From the NCBI GenBank assembly GCA_013373545.1, contig JABXHQ010000025.1:20232-84231 (forward strand): 64,000 nt of DNA. Direction: 5' to 3'. Positions 1 to 10,800 of the stretch are shown here, one piece after another. Within the stretch, counting starts at the first letter, position 1. Every line of letters begins with the position of its first letter. Position numbers and translations under genes: made by a program. The notes under the pieces are model-generated. The model searched no databases, was not told the origin of the DNA, and saw nothing but the letters and a program-made list of their open reading frames with translations. This DNA is from Gammaproteobacteria bacterium (GTDB taxonomy: Bacteria; Pseudomonadota; Gammaproteobacteria; Enterobacterales; Kangiellaceae).

Positions 1-9
1 TATCTTCAT
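1..9 (-). CDS. Probable first three codons of the gene after gspC (expected gspD), cut by the window
   Basis: An ATG followed by two sense codons reads off the left edge on the minus strand, 7 bases beyond the gspC stop codon. In type II secretion operons gspD (outer-membrane secretin) follows gspC, so this is the likely start of gspD. Three codons cannot identify a protein; the call rests only on operon order. Confidence 0.3.
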
Positions 10-16
10 AGTTGTA

Positions 17-943
17 CTAACGATCAGAAACGCCATCGAGTCTAACGACTACCTCTTGCGCTTGTCCGTTGCGTAATAAACTGATATTGACTTCTTTAGC
101 CGTCGTAAGTGATTCGCGCAAGGCACTTAATTGCGACATATCCGTTAAAGGAATGCCGTTAATGCTCGTAACGATATCATTGCGACGTAATTGCAACTGA
201 GAAAACAAACGTCGTTCTTTACCCGGAGCAATTTTCACTCCTTGCAGAACACCATTTTCCATTACCGGCTCGACGCGAATCATATCCATTAGACTTTGCG
301 GATCAGTTTCAAGTTTGCGTCGAATATCGGTTAAGTCACGTTGAATCCGTGGGTTATCCACCACCACGCGATCATCTTTCTTTGCATCATCCGTTTTTAA
401 TATTGCTGGCTTGCGCTCATCCATAGAGATCACTGAGTCTTCTTGCTCCAGCGTTAAACTTTCCAATTGTCCACTGCGATTTAAAATCACTTTGGTTGGT
501 AACACTTGGTGCAATTTGGCCCCACGAGCATTTTTGATCGTGTCGCCAATAAAATACATTTCTTGATCACCGCCACCCACTTCAATGATTGCCGATGCGC
601 GCGCGTCATCGTCAAAAGCGTAAATACCGCGCAGTTTTAACGGCAGGTTGGTTTCGGTAGCCGCAGTTTCAATCACCGCAACCTCTTCCGGCTTTGCGTT
701 GACATCGCCAAATAAATGTTTACTGACGATAGCTTGCACTGAGACTTGATTAGTCGCAGTGGTATTAGTGGTGCGAGTCGTGGTTGGCGGCGAAATGGTG
801 TAATCGGCAGTAAAAGCATCTACCCATAACCAAGTTAATTTGGCCAGCAGCAGTAAGCTCACCACAACCAAAAGGGTTGCGATTGCCTTTGCCCAAGGTT
901 CAGGTTTATTTAGCCTTTGTAATAAAGACGCGTCTAACTGCAT
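17..943 (-). CDS. gspC: Type II secretion system inner-membrane protein GspC, PDZ type
   Basis: GspC links the inner-membrane assembly platform of the type II secretion system to the secretin GspD and helps select exoproteins. The 308-residue protein has a short cytoplasmic N-terminus, one membrane segment at about residues 19-41, a periplasmic homology region at about 65-160 (including LKLRGIYAF) and a C-terminal PDZ-like domain at about 230-303 (NDIVTSINGIPL). This is the normal GspC layout and length. A well-formed promoter lies just upstream at 964-993. It is the first gene of an operon that continues to the left of the window. The missing gspD neighbour keeps this short of certain. Confidence 0.9.
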   Translation of the reverse strand: MQLDASLLQRLNKPEPWAKAIATLLVVVSLLLLAKLTWLWVDAFTADYTISPPTTTRTTNTTATNQVSVQAIVSKHLFGDVNAKPEEVAVIETAATETNLPLKLRGIYAFDDDARASAIIEVGGGDQEMYFIGDTIKNARGAKLHQVLPTKVILNRSGQLESLTLEQEDSVISMDERKPAILKTDDAKKDDRVVVDNPRIQRDLTDIRRKLETDPQSLMDMIRVEPVMENGVLQGVKIAPGKERRLFSQLQLRRNDIVTSINGIPLTDMSQLSALRESLTTAKEVNISLLRNGQAQEVVVRLDGVSDR

Positions 944-1474
944 GTCACTTAATCCTATGAACCACTATCCACGGTTCTCTTTATTGTTGTCAATTGATCC
1001 TAAACTCAAGCGCTACTGAAGGTTTATCACTCAATGTTACTAGAGTAATAAATAAGCTTCGCCCAACGCAATCTACCCGCCTATCTTCACCTCCGGCTAC
1101 GCCGTTCGCTCCCCCAATTGGCCAACTGCGTGCATTTTGCCATCGTTAATGACCGATGGTGGCAAGGGTGCAAATTGACGCTAGTCCCAAAAATAGCTTC
1201 CCCGCGCTAGAGTTAGCCTCGTAGGATACCAAAAATCAAGTCAAGTCGCCCTGATATTCAGGGTAGTATTCACAAATGATATACTGTTTACCAATAAAAT
1301 GTTTAGTTTGCGTACTGTGTCTAGTTTTTAACCGCTTGCCGCAACCTGAGCCAAGATCACAAGTAAACTGAGAAACATACTAAAATGATGATGCTCGTCA
1401 ACCTTTTAGTCGTTTCAAACCGTATAAAGGTTCACCATTGACCCGACCCAAACTGCAAGTGATATCTGTTAACG
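944..1474. other. Intergenic region between gspC and hslR with possible degenerate repeat
   Basis: This stretch of 531 bases has no credible gene. Besides the gspC promoter it holds a segment at about 1050-1200 that looks like a decayed dispersed repeat: its minus strand contains GATTGCGTTGGGCGAAGC (1056-1073), close to intergenic repeat sequence seen in many proteobacteria. Small hairpins occur at 1249-1263 (CCCTGA-tat-TCAGGG) and near 1140 (CCATCG/CGATGG). A TATACT at 1280-1285 could be a -10 element for hslR, but no good -35 was found. Confidence 0.4.
964..993 (-). promoter_or_regulatory. Predicted sigma70 promoter of gspC
   Basis: On the minus strand a perfect TTGACA (988-993) is followed after 18 bases by GATAGT (964-969), about 20 bases before the gspC start. 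This fits a housekeeping promoter for the type II secretion operon. It is read by eye with no start-site data. Confidence 0.55.
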
Positions 1475-1864
1475 ATGAGTGAAGAGAAAAAGGTTCGATT
1501 AGATAAATGGCTTTGGGCTGCGCGCTTTTATAAGACGCGCGGAAAAGCGAAAGAGGCCATCGATGGTGGCAAAGTACATTATGATGACCAGCGTATTAAG
1601 CCCGGGAAAATCGTCCAAGTGGGAGCTCATGTGCGGCTACGCCTTGGCCCGGATGAGCGTACCGTTGTGATTTGTGCGATTTCCGACAAGCGCAGCAGTG
1701 CTCCGATTGCCCAGACTCTATACCAAGAAACCGAGCAAAGCGTATCAGCACGCGAGGAAGCAAGAGCCATGCGCAAAGCTGCTGGGATCACCCATGAACG
1801 CAAACCCGACAAAAAACAGCGACGGCAAATTCATCGCTTTAAAAGAATCAATAGTAGCGAGTAA
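1475..1864 (+). CDS. hslR: Ribosome-associated heat shock protein Hsp15
   Basis: Hsp15 binds free 50S subunits carrying nascent chains and helps rescue stalled translation after heat stress. The 129-residue protein opens with an S4 RNA-binding domain (VRLDKWLWAARFYKTRGKA at about residues 7-25, then an EAIDGGKVH stretch) and ends in a very basic tail, as in the E. coli family. It is followed after 48 bases by hslO, the pairing seen in E. coli, which supports a joint stress operon. I saw no convincing sigma32 promoter in the upstream region. Confidence 0.92.
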   Translation: MSEEKKVRLDKWLWAARFYKTRGKAKEAIDGGKVHYDDQRIKPGKIVQVGAHVRLRLGPDERTVVICAISDKRSSAPIAQTLYQETEQSVSAREEARAMRKAAGITHERKPDKKQRRQIHRFKRINSSE

Positions 1865-1912
1865 ACTAGCGCGCTTCGCTGCAGTCGACCACAAGGAAAC
1901 CAGTTAAAAACT

Positions 1913-2791
1913 ATGAGTAATGATAATCCAACCGATTTCATCCAACGCTTCTTATTCGAAGAGCACGCAGTGCGCGGGCAGTGGGTGCAACTCGAGCATA
2001 GTGTACAAAGTATGTTACAGGGGCATGCCTATCCGGCCGCTGTTGAGCAACAATTGTTCGGTGCCGCTGTCGCCGCTAACTTATTAGTTGAAATCCTCAA
2101 GTTTGAAGGGCGCATGAGCCTGCAAATTCAAAGCGGCGGAGCACTAAAGCTGTTACTGATTCAAGCGAACCACCAACGCCAGTTTCGTGGCGTGGCGCGC
2201 CATGCAGATGAGCTACCTGCCGAGCACGACTTAAAATCATTGATGCCTGGCGCGCAAATGGCGCTAACCATTGAGCCAGAGCAAGGCAAGCGCTATCAAG
2301 GAATTGTGCCTATGCATCATTCTCACCTAGCGCAAAACCTTGAGGATTATTTTCGACAATCGGAGCAGTTAGCTACCCATATTTGGATTTTTACCGATCA
2401 TCAACGTGCCGTTGGGCTAATGCTGCAAGCGATGCCAGAGCATCAACAGAGCTCCGGTTTAGAGCATCTATCATCACTAGCCGCAACCTTGTCAGCAGAA
2501 GAAGCGTTAAATTTAGATGTCGAAACCATCCTTCATCGCTTGTTTCACCAAGATCCGTTGCGATTATTCGAAGCGAATACCATTGAATACTCTTGTGGCT
2601 GTAGCCGGCAAAAATCCTCAGCTTCGCTGGCGCTAGTCCCTCGCGATGAGCTAGATGAAATCTTAGCGGCCGATGGCAAAGTCACGTTAACCTGCGACTT
2701 TTGCCAGACCGCCTATGATTATGACGCAATAGACATCGAGCAAATACTGGCCAATGCCGGACGAGACATGCAAGACGACTCGATTCAATAG
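1913..2791 (+). CDS. hslO: Redox-regulated chaperone Hsp33
   Basis: Hsp33 is a cytoplasmic holdase switched on by oxidation: its cysteines release zinc and form disulfides, exposing substrate-binding surfaces. The 292-residue length is normal. The four zinc ligands are visible as Cys228-x-Cys230 and Cys261-x2-Cys264 in the C-terminal redox switch domain, so the sensor is intact. The N-terminal part (about residues 7-180) is the usual chaperone core. It follows hslR at 48 bases, consistent with co-transcription. Confidence 0.95.
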   Translation: MSNDNPTDFIQRFLFEEHAVRGQWVQLEHSVQSMLQGHAYPAAVEQQLFGAAVAANLLVEILKFEGRMSLQIQSGGALKLLLIQANHQRQFRGVARHADELPAEHDLKSLMPGAQMALTIEPEQGKRYQGIVPMHHSHLAQNLEDYFRQSEQLATHIWIFTDHQRAVGLMLQAMPEHQQSSGLEHLSSLAATLSAEEALNLDVETILHRLFHQDPLRLFEANTIEYSCGCSRQKSSASLALVPRDELDEILAADGKVTLTCDFCQTAYDYDAIDIEQILANAGRDMQDDSIQ

Positions 2792-2874
2792 TCTTCATTG
2801 GCATTTCCAGACGGCAATTCTTTCGTCATATAGCCAGTGGTTATTCCGCTGGCTAAAAAAAACAAAAATCCGAT

Positions 2875-2902
2875 TTGTTAATGCTCATGCGATAGGTATA
2901 AT
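2875..2902 (+). promoter_or_regulatory. Predicted sigma70 promoter of gcvT
   Basis: TTGTTA (2875-2880) and a consensus TATAAT (2897-2902) are 16 bases apart, about 85 bases upstream of gcvT. The leader that follows is too short for, and lacks the conserved elements of, a tandem glycine riboswitch. The promoter is predicted by eye only. Confidence 0.6.
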
Positions 2903-2987
2903 TCGCGCTCAAAAATTAAGCACAGTAACAGGTCTACAACTCACTCCAGTTCTTATGCTAAAAGGCTGGTAAGGTCAGGAAGGTACA

Positions 2988-4076
2988 ATGGCAGGATTAA
3001 AAACTCCTTTTTATCAGTTACATGTCGATGCCGGCGCGCGCATGGTTGATTTTGGCGGCTGGGAAATGCCGATTAATTACGGTTCGCAAATCGACGAGCA
3101 TCATGCCGTAAGAACTGACGCAGGAATGTTTGACGTCTCGCATATGACCATTGTTGATGTCACTGGAGCAAACGCCAAGGCCTACCTACAAAAGCTTCTC
3201 GCCAACGATGTAGCCAAACTCACGGAGTCCGGCAAAGCGCTGTACAGCGGCATGCTAAATGAAGCCGGCGGAGTCATTGATGACTTAATCACCTACTACA
3301 TTAATGACCAGTTTTACCGGGTTGTGGTGAACGCATCAACTCGCGAGAAAGATTTAAAGTGGATGACAGAGCAAGCAGCGCCATTCGGCGTGAAAGTTGA
3401 GCACAATCCAAATTTCGCCATGTTAGCAATCCAAGGTCCGAATGCGATCGCTAAAACCCAACAAGTGCTAACCCCTAAGCAGCAACAAGACAGTGCTAAC
3501 TTGGGCGTATTCTTTGCGGTTGAGAGTGAAGGCTTCTTTATCGCACGCACAGGCTACACGGGTGAGGACGGCTATGAAATCATGGTGCCATTAGCTGCAG
3601 TCGATAAGTTTTGGAACGCATTGGTTGCAGCCGGCGTGAAGCCGTGTGGTCTCGGCGCACGCGATACTTTACGGTTAGAAGCCGGCATGAATTTATATGG
3701 CAATGATATGGACGAGAGTGTGTCACCGCTCACCGCGAATATGGGCTGGACTATTAGCTGGGAACCCGCTGATCGTGACTTTATCGGTCGTGCGGCGTTA
3801 ACCGCGCAAAAAGAGCAAGGGGTCACTCACAAGCTGGCCGGCCTAGTACTAGAAGGCAAAGGGGTGTTGCGCTCGCAAATGAAAGTAATCGCTGAAGATG
3901 GCAGTGAAGGGGTTGTCACCAGTGGCACCATGTCACCCACGCTAAAGAAAAGTATTGGTTTGGCACGCATCAGCAAAACCGCCGGTGATACCGTTATGGT
4001 TGATATTCGCGGAAAGCAAGTGCCAGCCAAAGTGGTCAAGCCCTGCTTTGTACGCAAAGGCGAAGCATTGGTTTAA
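2988..4076 (+). CDS. gcvT: Glycine cleavage system T protein (aminomethyltransferase)
   Basis: GcvT transfers the methylene group from the aminomethyl-lipoyl arm of GcvH to tetrahydrofolate and releases ammonia, making 5,10-methylene-THF. The 362-residue protein matches the family length. It begins with a typical [19 protein letters not shown] stretch and carries the conserved [16 protein letters not shown] and [18 protein letters not shown] motifs. The ATG is preceded by a strong AGGAAGG ribosome site. gcvH follows after 71 bases. Confidence 0.97.
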   Translation: MAGLKTPFYQLHVDAGARMVDFGGWEMPINYGSQIDEHHAVRTDAGMFDVSHMTIVDVTGANAKAYLQKLLANDVAKLTESGKALYSGMLNEAGGVIDDLITYYINDQFYRVVVNASTREKDLKWMTEQAAPFGVKVEHNPNFAMLAIQGPNAIAKTQQVLTPKQQQDSANLGVFFAVESEGFFIARTGYTGEDGYEIMVPLAAVDKFWNALVAAGVKPCGLGARDTLRLEAGMNLYGNDMDESVSPLTANMGWTISWEPADRDFIGRAALTAQKEQGVTHKLAGLVLEGKGVLRSQMKVIAEDGSEGVVTSGTMSPTLKKSIGLARISKTAGDTVMVDIRGKQVPAKVVKPCFVRKGEALV

Positions 4077-4147
4077 TGAAAATAATTCCGATCATTTGAC
4101 AAGATCAGTTAAAATTACAGCACATTAAAGTTACGAGGATTAAACAC

Positions 4148-4537
4148 ATGAGCGATATTCCAAGCGAATTAAAGTACGCATCGAGCCACGAGTGGGCACG
4201 CCTGGAAGAAGATGGCAGCGTTGTTGTCGGTATCACCGATCACGCTCAAGCCCTTTTGGGTGATGTCGTCTATGTTGAGCTACCTGAAGTAGAAGCTGAA
4301 GTTAGCGCCGGCGACGAAGTTGCCGTGGTTGAATCGGTCAAAGCCGCTTCTGATATCTATGCACCTATTTCAGGGACTGTGTTAGAAGTAAATGAGAATC
4401 TCGAAGACTCTCCAGAAATGGTTAACTCTGACAGTTACGGTGACGGCTGGATGTTCAAAATTCAGCCAAGCGATCTCGCAGAGCTCGAAGAATTGCTCGA
4501 TGCTGAAGCCTATGGCGAGTCTATCGCCGACGAATAA
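4148..4537 (+). CDS. gcvH: Glycine cleavage system H protein (lipoyl carrier)
   Basis: GcvH carries the lipoyl arm that shuttles the aminomethyl intermediate between GcvP, GcvT and the lipoamide dehydrogenase. The 129 residues form a single lipoyl domain with the modification site at Lys65 in VESVKAAS, and the SSHEWARLE and YGDGWMFKI motifs typical of H proteins. It sits between gcvT and an intrinsic terminator that separates it from gcvP. Confidence 0.97.
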   Translation: MSDIPSELKYASSHEWARLEEDGSVVVGITDHAQALLGDVVYVELPEVEAEVSAGDEVAVVESVKAASDIYAPISGTVLEVNENLEDSPEMVNSDSYGDGWMFKIQPSDLAELEELLDAEAYGESIADE

Positions 4538-4556
4538 TCCGGTCTCAGCAAGACCG

Positions 4557-4593
4557 AATGCCTCAACAAAAAAGTTGGGGCATTTGTTTTTTT
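4557..4593 (+). terminator. Intrinsic terminator between gcvH and gcvP
   Basis: An 11-bp stem (4557-4567 with 4574-4584, one G-T pair) is followed by TGTTTTTTT. It lies 20 bases after the gcvH stop and should reduce read-through into gcvP. A smaller hairpin, GGTCT/AGACC, precedes it at 4541-4555. Confidence 0.85.
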
Positions 4594-4713
4594 ACTGCGC
4601 ACACAAAAACGGCTAAAGAGAGACAACTGAAGCCCTTATGTAACGCCGAAATACCATCACCACCCAGTACCAATCAGCCGGAAAAAGTGGCAGTTAAACC
4701 ATGGGAAGATGTC

Positions 4714-7593
4714 ATGACACAACACAGTAACCTTTCATTGAATGAGCTAGAGAACAGCGCCGAGTTTGTCGAGCGCCACGTTGGTCCTAGTCAAGACGAG
4801 TTGCAGGCAATGTTAACCACCCTTGGCCTTTCATCATTGGATGAATTGGTTGAGCAAACCGTGCCAAAGAAAATTCAATTACCGCAAGCGCTGCCATTAC
4901 CGGCTGCGAAAACCGAAACCGACGCGCTGAATTATCTGCAGTCCTTGGCACAACAAAATACCGTCAACAAGTCTTACATTGGAATGGGTTACTACAATGT
5001 GAAAACGCCAACGGTGATCCAGCGTAACGTGTTGGAAAATCCAGGCTGGTATACCGCTTATACCCCTTATCAACCAGAAGTTGCTCAAGGTCGCTTAGAA
5101 GCCATCATTAACTTCCAGCAAGTTGCGATCGACTTAACTGGTCTTGAGCTAGCTAGCGCTTCGTTATTGGATGAAGCGACCGCAGCTGCCGAAGCCATGG
5201 CGCTGGCGAAACGTGTGTCCAAGAATAAAAAATCTAACGTGTATTTCATCGATGAAAATGCTTTTCCACAAACCATCGACGTTATGCGAGCTCGTGCTGA
5301 ATACTTTGGCTTTGAATTAATCATTGGTGCCGCCACCGATGCCGCCAATCACGATGTCTTTGGTGCACTATTGCAATATCCAGATAAAACCGGCGAAGTG
5401 CGTGATCTCGAACCGCTCATTAGCGCTTTGCAAGACCGTAAAGCGGTCGTGGCGGTAGCAGCCGATATCTACAGCTTAGTGCTGCTTAAATCACCCGGCG
5501 AAATGGGTGCGGATGTGGTGCTCGGTTCGGCGCAGCGCTTTGGCGTACCAATGGGTTTTGGTGGACCACACGCAGCGTTTTTTGCCACTCGCGACGCCTA
5601 CAAGCGTGCGCTACCAGGGCGCATTATCGGCGTTTCGAAAGATTTACGTGACAACCCGGCTCTGCGCATGGCAATGCAAACTCGCGAGCAACATATTCGT
5701 CGCGAGAAAGCGACTTCTAATATTTGTACCGCGCAAGTTTTATTGGCCAATATGGCTTCATTCTATGCGGTATACCATGGTCCAGAAGGTCTTAAGCGCA
5801 TTGCCAAGCGGATTAATCGCCTGGCGACCGCGCTTGCTTTAGGATTGCAACAGGCCGGCATTAAAGTACTTAATCAACATTGGTTCGACACCCTAACCTT
5901 TACTGTCGACGACGCCGATGCCGTGTTGCAACGCTGCTATGATGCCGGTGTTAATTTACGTAATGACGGCAATGGTCAACTCGGTGTTGCGATCGACGAA
6001 ACCACAACAGCCGCCGATATCGCACAATTATTCAATCTGATCAGTGGCGCCGACTTTGCTGCTGATGCAACCTTGACGGCAGCCGAGCAACATCAGAGCT
6101 TCCCAGCGGCACTGGCTCGACAAAGTGAGTTTATGACCCATGAAGTTTTCAATAGCTATCACAGCGAAACTGAAATGTTGCGCTACCTGAAGCGCTTGGA
6201 AAATAAAGATTTGTCACTGACTCACTCAATGATTGCCTTGGGTTCGTGCACCATGAAGTTGAATGCAACTTCGGAAATGATTCCCGTGACTTGGCCGGAG
6301 TTTGCCAATATGCATCCGTTTGCACCTCGGAATCAAACCCTCGGTTATGACAAAATGATCAATGAATTAGCCGACTGGTTAATTACCATTACTGGTTATG
6401 ATGCAATGTCCATGCAGCCTAACTCTGGCGCTCAAGGTGAGTACGCTGGCTTGTTGGCGATTATGAAATATCATGAAAGCCGCGGCGAAGGTCATCGCAA
6501 TATCTGTTTAATTCCAAGCTCTGCACACGGCACCAATCCTGCCAGCGCGCAAATGGCGAATATGAAAGTCGTCGTGGTTGATTGTGATGAGAAAGGCAAT
6601 GTCGATATGGACGACTTGCGCAGCAAAGCCGAGTCGATGTCGGACAACCTTGCCGCTATTATGGTCACTTATCCTTCAACTCACGGAGTTTATGAAGAAT
6701 CGATTAAAGACATTTGTGAAATCGTGCATCAGCATGGTGGCCAAGTGTATCTTGATGGCGCCAACATGAATGCTCAGGTCGCCATTACCGCACCGGGTTA
6801 TATCGGCGCCGATGTTTCACATTTGAATTTACATAAAACATTCTGCATTCCGCATGGTGGTGGTGGTCCTGGCATGGGACCCATTGGCGTGAAAGCGCAT
6901 TTAGCGCCATTTTTACCGAATCACCCAGTACGTAAGATTGACAACACCGGAGCCGATAATGGTGCCGTTGCAGCGGCTCCGTTCGGCAGTGCATCGATAT
7001 TGCCGATCAGCTGGATGTACATTGCGATGATGGGCGGTGCAGGCTTACGCCAAGCCACTGAAGTCGCACTGCTTAACGCCAACTACGTAGCCAAGCGACT
7101 CAGCGAACATTACCCCATTCTCTATACTGGCCGTAATGATCGCGTTGCGCACGAATGCATCATTGATTTGCGCCCAATCAAAGCGGAAACCGGCATCACT
7201 GAAGTTGACATCGCCAAACGCTTGATGGATTTTGGCTTCCACGCACCGACCATGAGCTTCCCAGTGGCGGGCACTTTGATGATTGAACCGACCGAATCTG
7301 AGTCACAAGCTGAATTGGATCGTTTTGTAGATGCAATGATTGCAATTAAACAAGAAGTTAATCGCATTGCCGCAGGCGAGTTAGATCCCGAGCACAATCC
7401 TCTTAAGTTTGCCCCGCATACGCAAGTGGACGTCGCCAACTGGGACCGCCAATACAGCATCGCAGAAGCTTGTTTCCCATTTAATGATCAATTAACCAGC
7501 AAGTTTTGGCCAACGGTCAATCGCATTGATGACGTTTTTGGTGATCGCAACTTAATTTGTAGTTGCCCCGCTGTGGACGTATACCGCGACTAA
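4714..7593 (+). CDS. gcvP: Glycine dehydrogenase (decarboxylating), P protein
   Basis: GcvP decarboxylates glycine with pyridoxal phosphate and passes the aminomethyl group to lipoyl-GcvH. With the start at 4714 it has 959 residues, the usual length of the fused single-chain P protein. I chose this ATG because MTQ...EFVERHVGP matches family N-termini. The frame stays open upstream to 4558, but that start lies inside the terminator hairpin and would add 52 unrelated residues. The PLP lysine is Lys708 in [19 protein letters not shown]. Both homologous halves are complete. A terminator follows at 7618. Confidence 0.96.
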   Translation: MTQHSNLSLNELENSAEFVERHVGPSQDELQAMLTTLGLSSLDELVEQTVPKKIQLPQALPLPAAKTETDALNYLQSLAQQNTVNKSYIGMGYYNVKTPTVIQRNVLENPGWYTAYTPYQPEVAQGRLEAIINFQQVAIDLTGLELASASLLDEATAAAEAMALAKRVSKNKKSNVYFIDENAFPQTIDVMRARAEYFGFELIIGAATDAANHDVFGALLQYPDKTGEVRDLEPLISALQDRKAVVAVAADIYSLVLLKSPGEMGADVVLGSAQRFGVPMGFGGPHAAFFATRDAYKRALPGRIIGVSKDLRDNPALRMAMQTREQHIRREKATSNICTAQVLLANMASFYAVYHGPEGLKRIAKRINRLATALALGLQQAGIKVLNQHWFDTLTFTVDDADAVLQRCYDAGVNLRNDGNGQLGVAIDETTTAADIAQLFNLISGADFAADATLTAAEQHQSFPAALARQSEFMTHEVFNSYHSETEMLRYLKRLENKDLSLTHSMIALGSCTMKLNATSEMIPVTWPEFANMHPFAPRNQTLGYDKMINELADWLITITGYDAMSMQPNSGAQGEYAGLLAIMKYHESRGEGHRNICLIPSSAHGTNPASAQMANMKVVVVDCDEKGNVDMDDLRSKAESMSDNLAAIMVTYPSTHGVYEESIKDICEIVHQHGGQVYLDGANMNAQVAITAPGYIGADVSHLNLHKTFCIPHGGGGPGMGPIGVKAHLAPFLPNHPVRKIDNTGADNGAVAAAPFGSASILPISWMYIAMMGGAGLRQATEVALLNANYVAKRLSEHYPILYTGRNDRVAHECIIDLRPIKAETGITEVDIAKRLMDFGFHAPTMSFPVAGTLMIEPTESESQAELDRFVDAMIAIKQEVNRIAAGELDPEHNPLKFAPHTQVDVANWDRQYSIAEACFPFNDQLTSKFWPTVNRIDDVFGDRNLICSCPAVDVYRD

Positions 7594-7617
7594 CCGTAAC
7601 CCTCAATAATAACGAGT

Positions 7618-7645
7618 AAAAGGCGGAGTTATCTCCGCCTTTTTC
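7618..7645 (+). terminator. Intrinsic terminator after gcvP
   Basis: AAAAGGCGGAG (7618-7628), loop TTAT, CTCCGCCTTTT (7633-7643): a perfect 11-bp stem running into a T tract, 24 bases after the gcvP stop. Confidence 0.92.
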
Positions 7646-7814
7646 TTGCTCGCTTCTTTTCTCACTACTGCGGGTTGTCCTCGCAAACCCAGTATTCAAC
7701 TTTGGTATTATTACCAACAATTTGTTACTAAATCGCAGCTTTCGATACATCTCTTACACAGAAGTTAATCAAGTTTTCGACGACCATTGTTTTATTTCCC
7801 GGCGCAAAACCATT

Positions 7815-10800
7815 ATGAATATCACCCGACTGTCGATTAAAAACCCCGCAGCCATTATTGTCTTAACTTTACTGATTTTGGTATTTGGGGTAATCAGTGG
7901 ATTAAAGCTCCCAATCCAACTAACACCTGATATTGAGCAGCCGCAAATTACCATTTCCTCCGGCTGGCGCTCTGCAGCGCCGGAGGAAATTGAAGCCGTG
8001 ATCCTCGAGCCGCTTGAAAATGCGGTGAAAAATACCCCCGGGGTGATCGACATTAGCACCAATATTAATCGCGGCTTTGGCAATATCGTCCTGACATTTG
8101 ATGTGGGCGCCGACATGCAACAAGCCATGCTCAATGTTCTCAATAACCTCAACCAAGCGCCCCCTTTGCCGCTCGATGCGCAAGAACCGATAGTATCCGC
8201 CGCAGGAACCGGGCAAAACGCTCCGAATGCAGCTTCCTTACTGATTCGTCCAGTTGCCGGTAGCGACATCGACGATGTAACCCAATTTCAAAAGTTAATT
8301 GATGATGTGGTTGAACCACGTTTGGCGCAAATTTCTGGAGTAGGAATCGTTAATCTTAACTCACGGCGCCCAAAGGAGTTACGGATCAGTTTCGATCCCT
8401 ATCGCGCCGCTTCACTCGGATTAAGTATCAATCAAATTGCGCAAACCGTTGCGCGCGCTAACGACGCTTCCGGTGGCTTTGCCGACGTTGGCCGCCGTCA
8501 GTACACAGTCCGTTTCGCTGGTCAGTACGATATTGCGTCGATGGGCGAAATGATCGTTGGCTACAGCGGGGAACGCCCAATTGCACTCAACGAAGTGGCC
8601 AGTGTGGAAGTTACTCAACAAGATCGTTTTGGTTTCACCCTGCGCAATGGCCAGCCCGGTTACTACATTACCGTTCCGCGCACTAATGGGTCCAATACCG
8701 TTGCCGTTCTTGACGACATTAATGCCGCGATTGCCGAGCTTAATGAAGGCCCCTTAAAAGCGGTCGGCCTTACCATTGATCTTAGTTTTGATGCTTCGGT
8801 ACATATTCGCAATGCCTTAGAGCTGGTCAAGAGCAACTTAGGCCTTGGAGTTATTCTTGCATTAGCCATTTTATGGGTCTTTCTACGCGGCTGGCGCGCA
8901 ACCTTAATCATTGCCATCACCATCCCAGTTGCCGTCGCGGTGTCCTTTATCGTATTAAGCCTGCTCGGACGTAGTTTAAATGTGATTTCATTGGCAGGTC
9001 TTGCATTCTCGGTTGGCTTAGTGCTTGATGCCGCGATCATTGTTCAAGAAAATATTGTGCGCCTTCGCGATGAAGGCCTCGATAGCTACAAGGCCGTGCT
9101 CAAAGGCACGCTCCAAGTTACCGGAGCCCTGTTTGCTTCAACCGCTACTACCGTAGCGATATTCGTTCCAATCATGTTTATGGAAGGTATAGAAGGACAA
9201 CTCTTCTCCGATTTGGCATTGACGCTTTCGGTTGCCGTTATCTCGTCATTGGTCACCGCAACCGCGGTATTACCGGTCGCCAGTCGCTTTAGCTTAAACC
9301 AACAATCGAGTCACGATCCGTTACGCGCAATTTGGCAACGGTTAGCATCGTGGATCATTTTGCGCACCAACTCGCAGCTTAAACGCAGTCTGTGGGTGTT
9401 AGGTCTATTAGGCGGCTCGGTTGCGATAACGCTAACACTCCTGCCACGAACTGATTTTATGCCACGAGCGCCGATCGACGGTTTCTTCTTTAACCTCAGC
9501 ATGCCACCGGGTGGCAATCTAGCATTTTTAGAGGAAGAGTTAGCCGATCGCGTCAAGCAACGCTTAGCCCCTTACATGAGTGGCGAGAAACAGCCCCAGA
9601 TCAAAAGCTACAACTTTTATGCTTTCGGACCAGGAGCCAGTGGCGGATTTATTTATGCCGCCGATCCGACTCAGGTCGAAGCTCTCATGGCTATCGTGCA
9701 AAACGAGGTACTAGCCGGTTTGCCCGATACCCAAGTATTTTTATTTCGCGGTTCAATGATCAATTTGCGTGGAGGCAATGGCCGCTCAATCAGCTTGGAT
9801 ATTCAAGGCGCTGACATTGAGCGACTGATGGACACCGCTACCATGGGGATGAACATTCTTCGCCGCGAATTACCCGAAGCCGGGGCTCGTCCAATCCCTG
9901 GTCTCGCGCTGTCGGAGCCCGAGTTACAATTGCTCCCTAATGATCGACGCATCACGCAAGCGGGTTTGGATCGCGCAACCGTAGCCAATATTGTGCGCGC
10001 CTACACCGGCGGTCTCTTTGTCAGTGAATACTTTGATGGCAATGAACGAATGAATGTTATCTTGCGTGGTTCACGCTGGGTTTCGCCCGACGAGTTAGCC
10101 GCACTACCCGTGCATACGCCGCTATCCGGTGTCCAAACCCTAGGCGAACTGACTCGGATAGAGCGGACCGTTGGTCCCACTCAATTACGCCGAGTTAATG
10201 GTCGCCGTACGGTGAGCTTGCTGATCAATCCTCCCGCCCACATGTCGCTGGAAGAGACATTGGAAATCCTCGAGCAAAAAGTATTGCCGCAACTACAACA
10301 AGAAATGCCCGAGGACGTCAGTTTATTGGTGAGCGGTAGTGCCAATCAATTACACTCGGCCATCAGTGAAATGGCGACCAACTTTGCTTTGGCAATCGTT
10401 ATTTTATTAATGTTAATGGCCGCATTGTTCCGCAGTATTAAAGATAGTTTGTTAGTGCTCTGTGTTATGCCATTGGCCGTGGCTGGCGGTGTTCTTGGAC
10501 TTTGGGTTTTAAATTTATTTACTTTTCAATCGCTCGATTTATTGACCATGATTGGCTTTATCATCTTACTCGGTTTGGTCGTGAACAATGCTATTTTATT
10601 GGTTGACCAAACGCGCCAAGCCCAGCGCGCTGGCCGCTCATTACAACAAGCCGTAAGCGAAGCCATCTGCATTCGCGCACGCCCGGTTTACATGAGTTCT
10701 CTCACCAGTCTGTTTGGCATGTTGCCACTAATGCTGATACCGGGTGTCGGCTCAGAAATTTATCGCGGATTAGCCACCGTTATTGTTGGTGGCATGACGA

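Noticed and set aside
1674..1907. Second frame inside hslR as a gene
   Set aside because: It is a shadow of the clear hslR reading frame with no ribosome site or domain.
2831..2855. Hairpin TAGCCAG/CTGGCTA after hslO
   Set aside because: It is followed by A, not T, on the plus strand, and the T run precedes the stem on the minus strand, so it is not an intrinsic terminator.
2903..2987. Glycine riboswitch before gcvT
   Set aside because: The leader is about 85 bases and lacks the paired glycine-aptamer core elements.
4558..4713. Extended N-terminus of GcvP
   Set aside because: The upstream ATG lies in the terminator hairpin and the extra 52 residues do not resemble any P protein.
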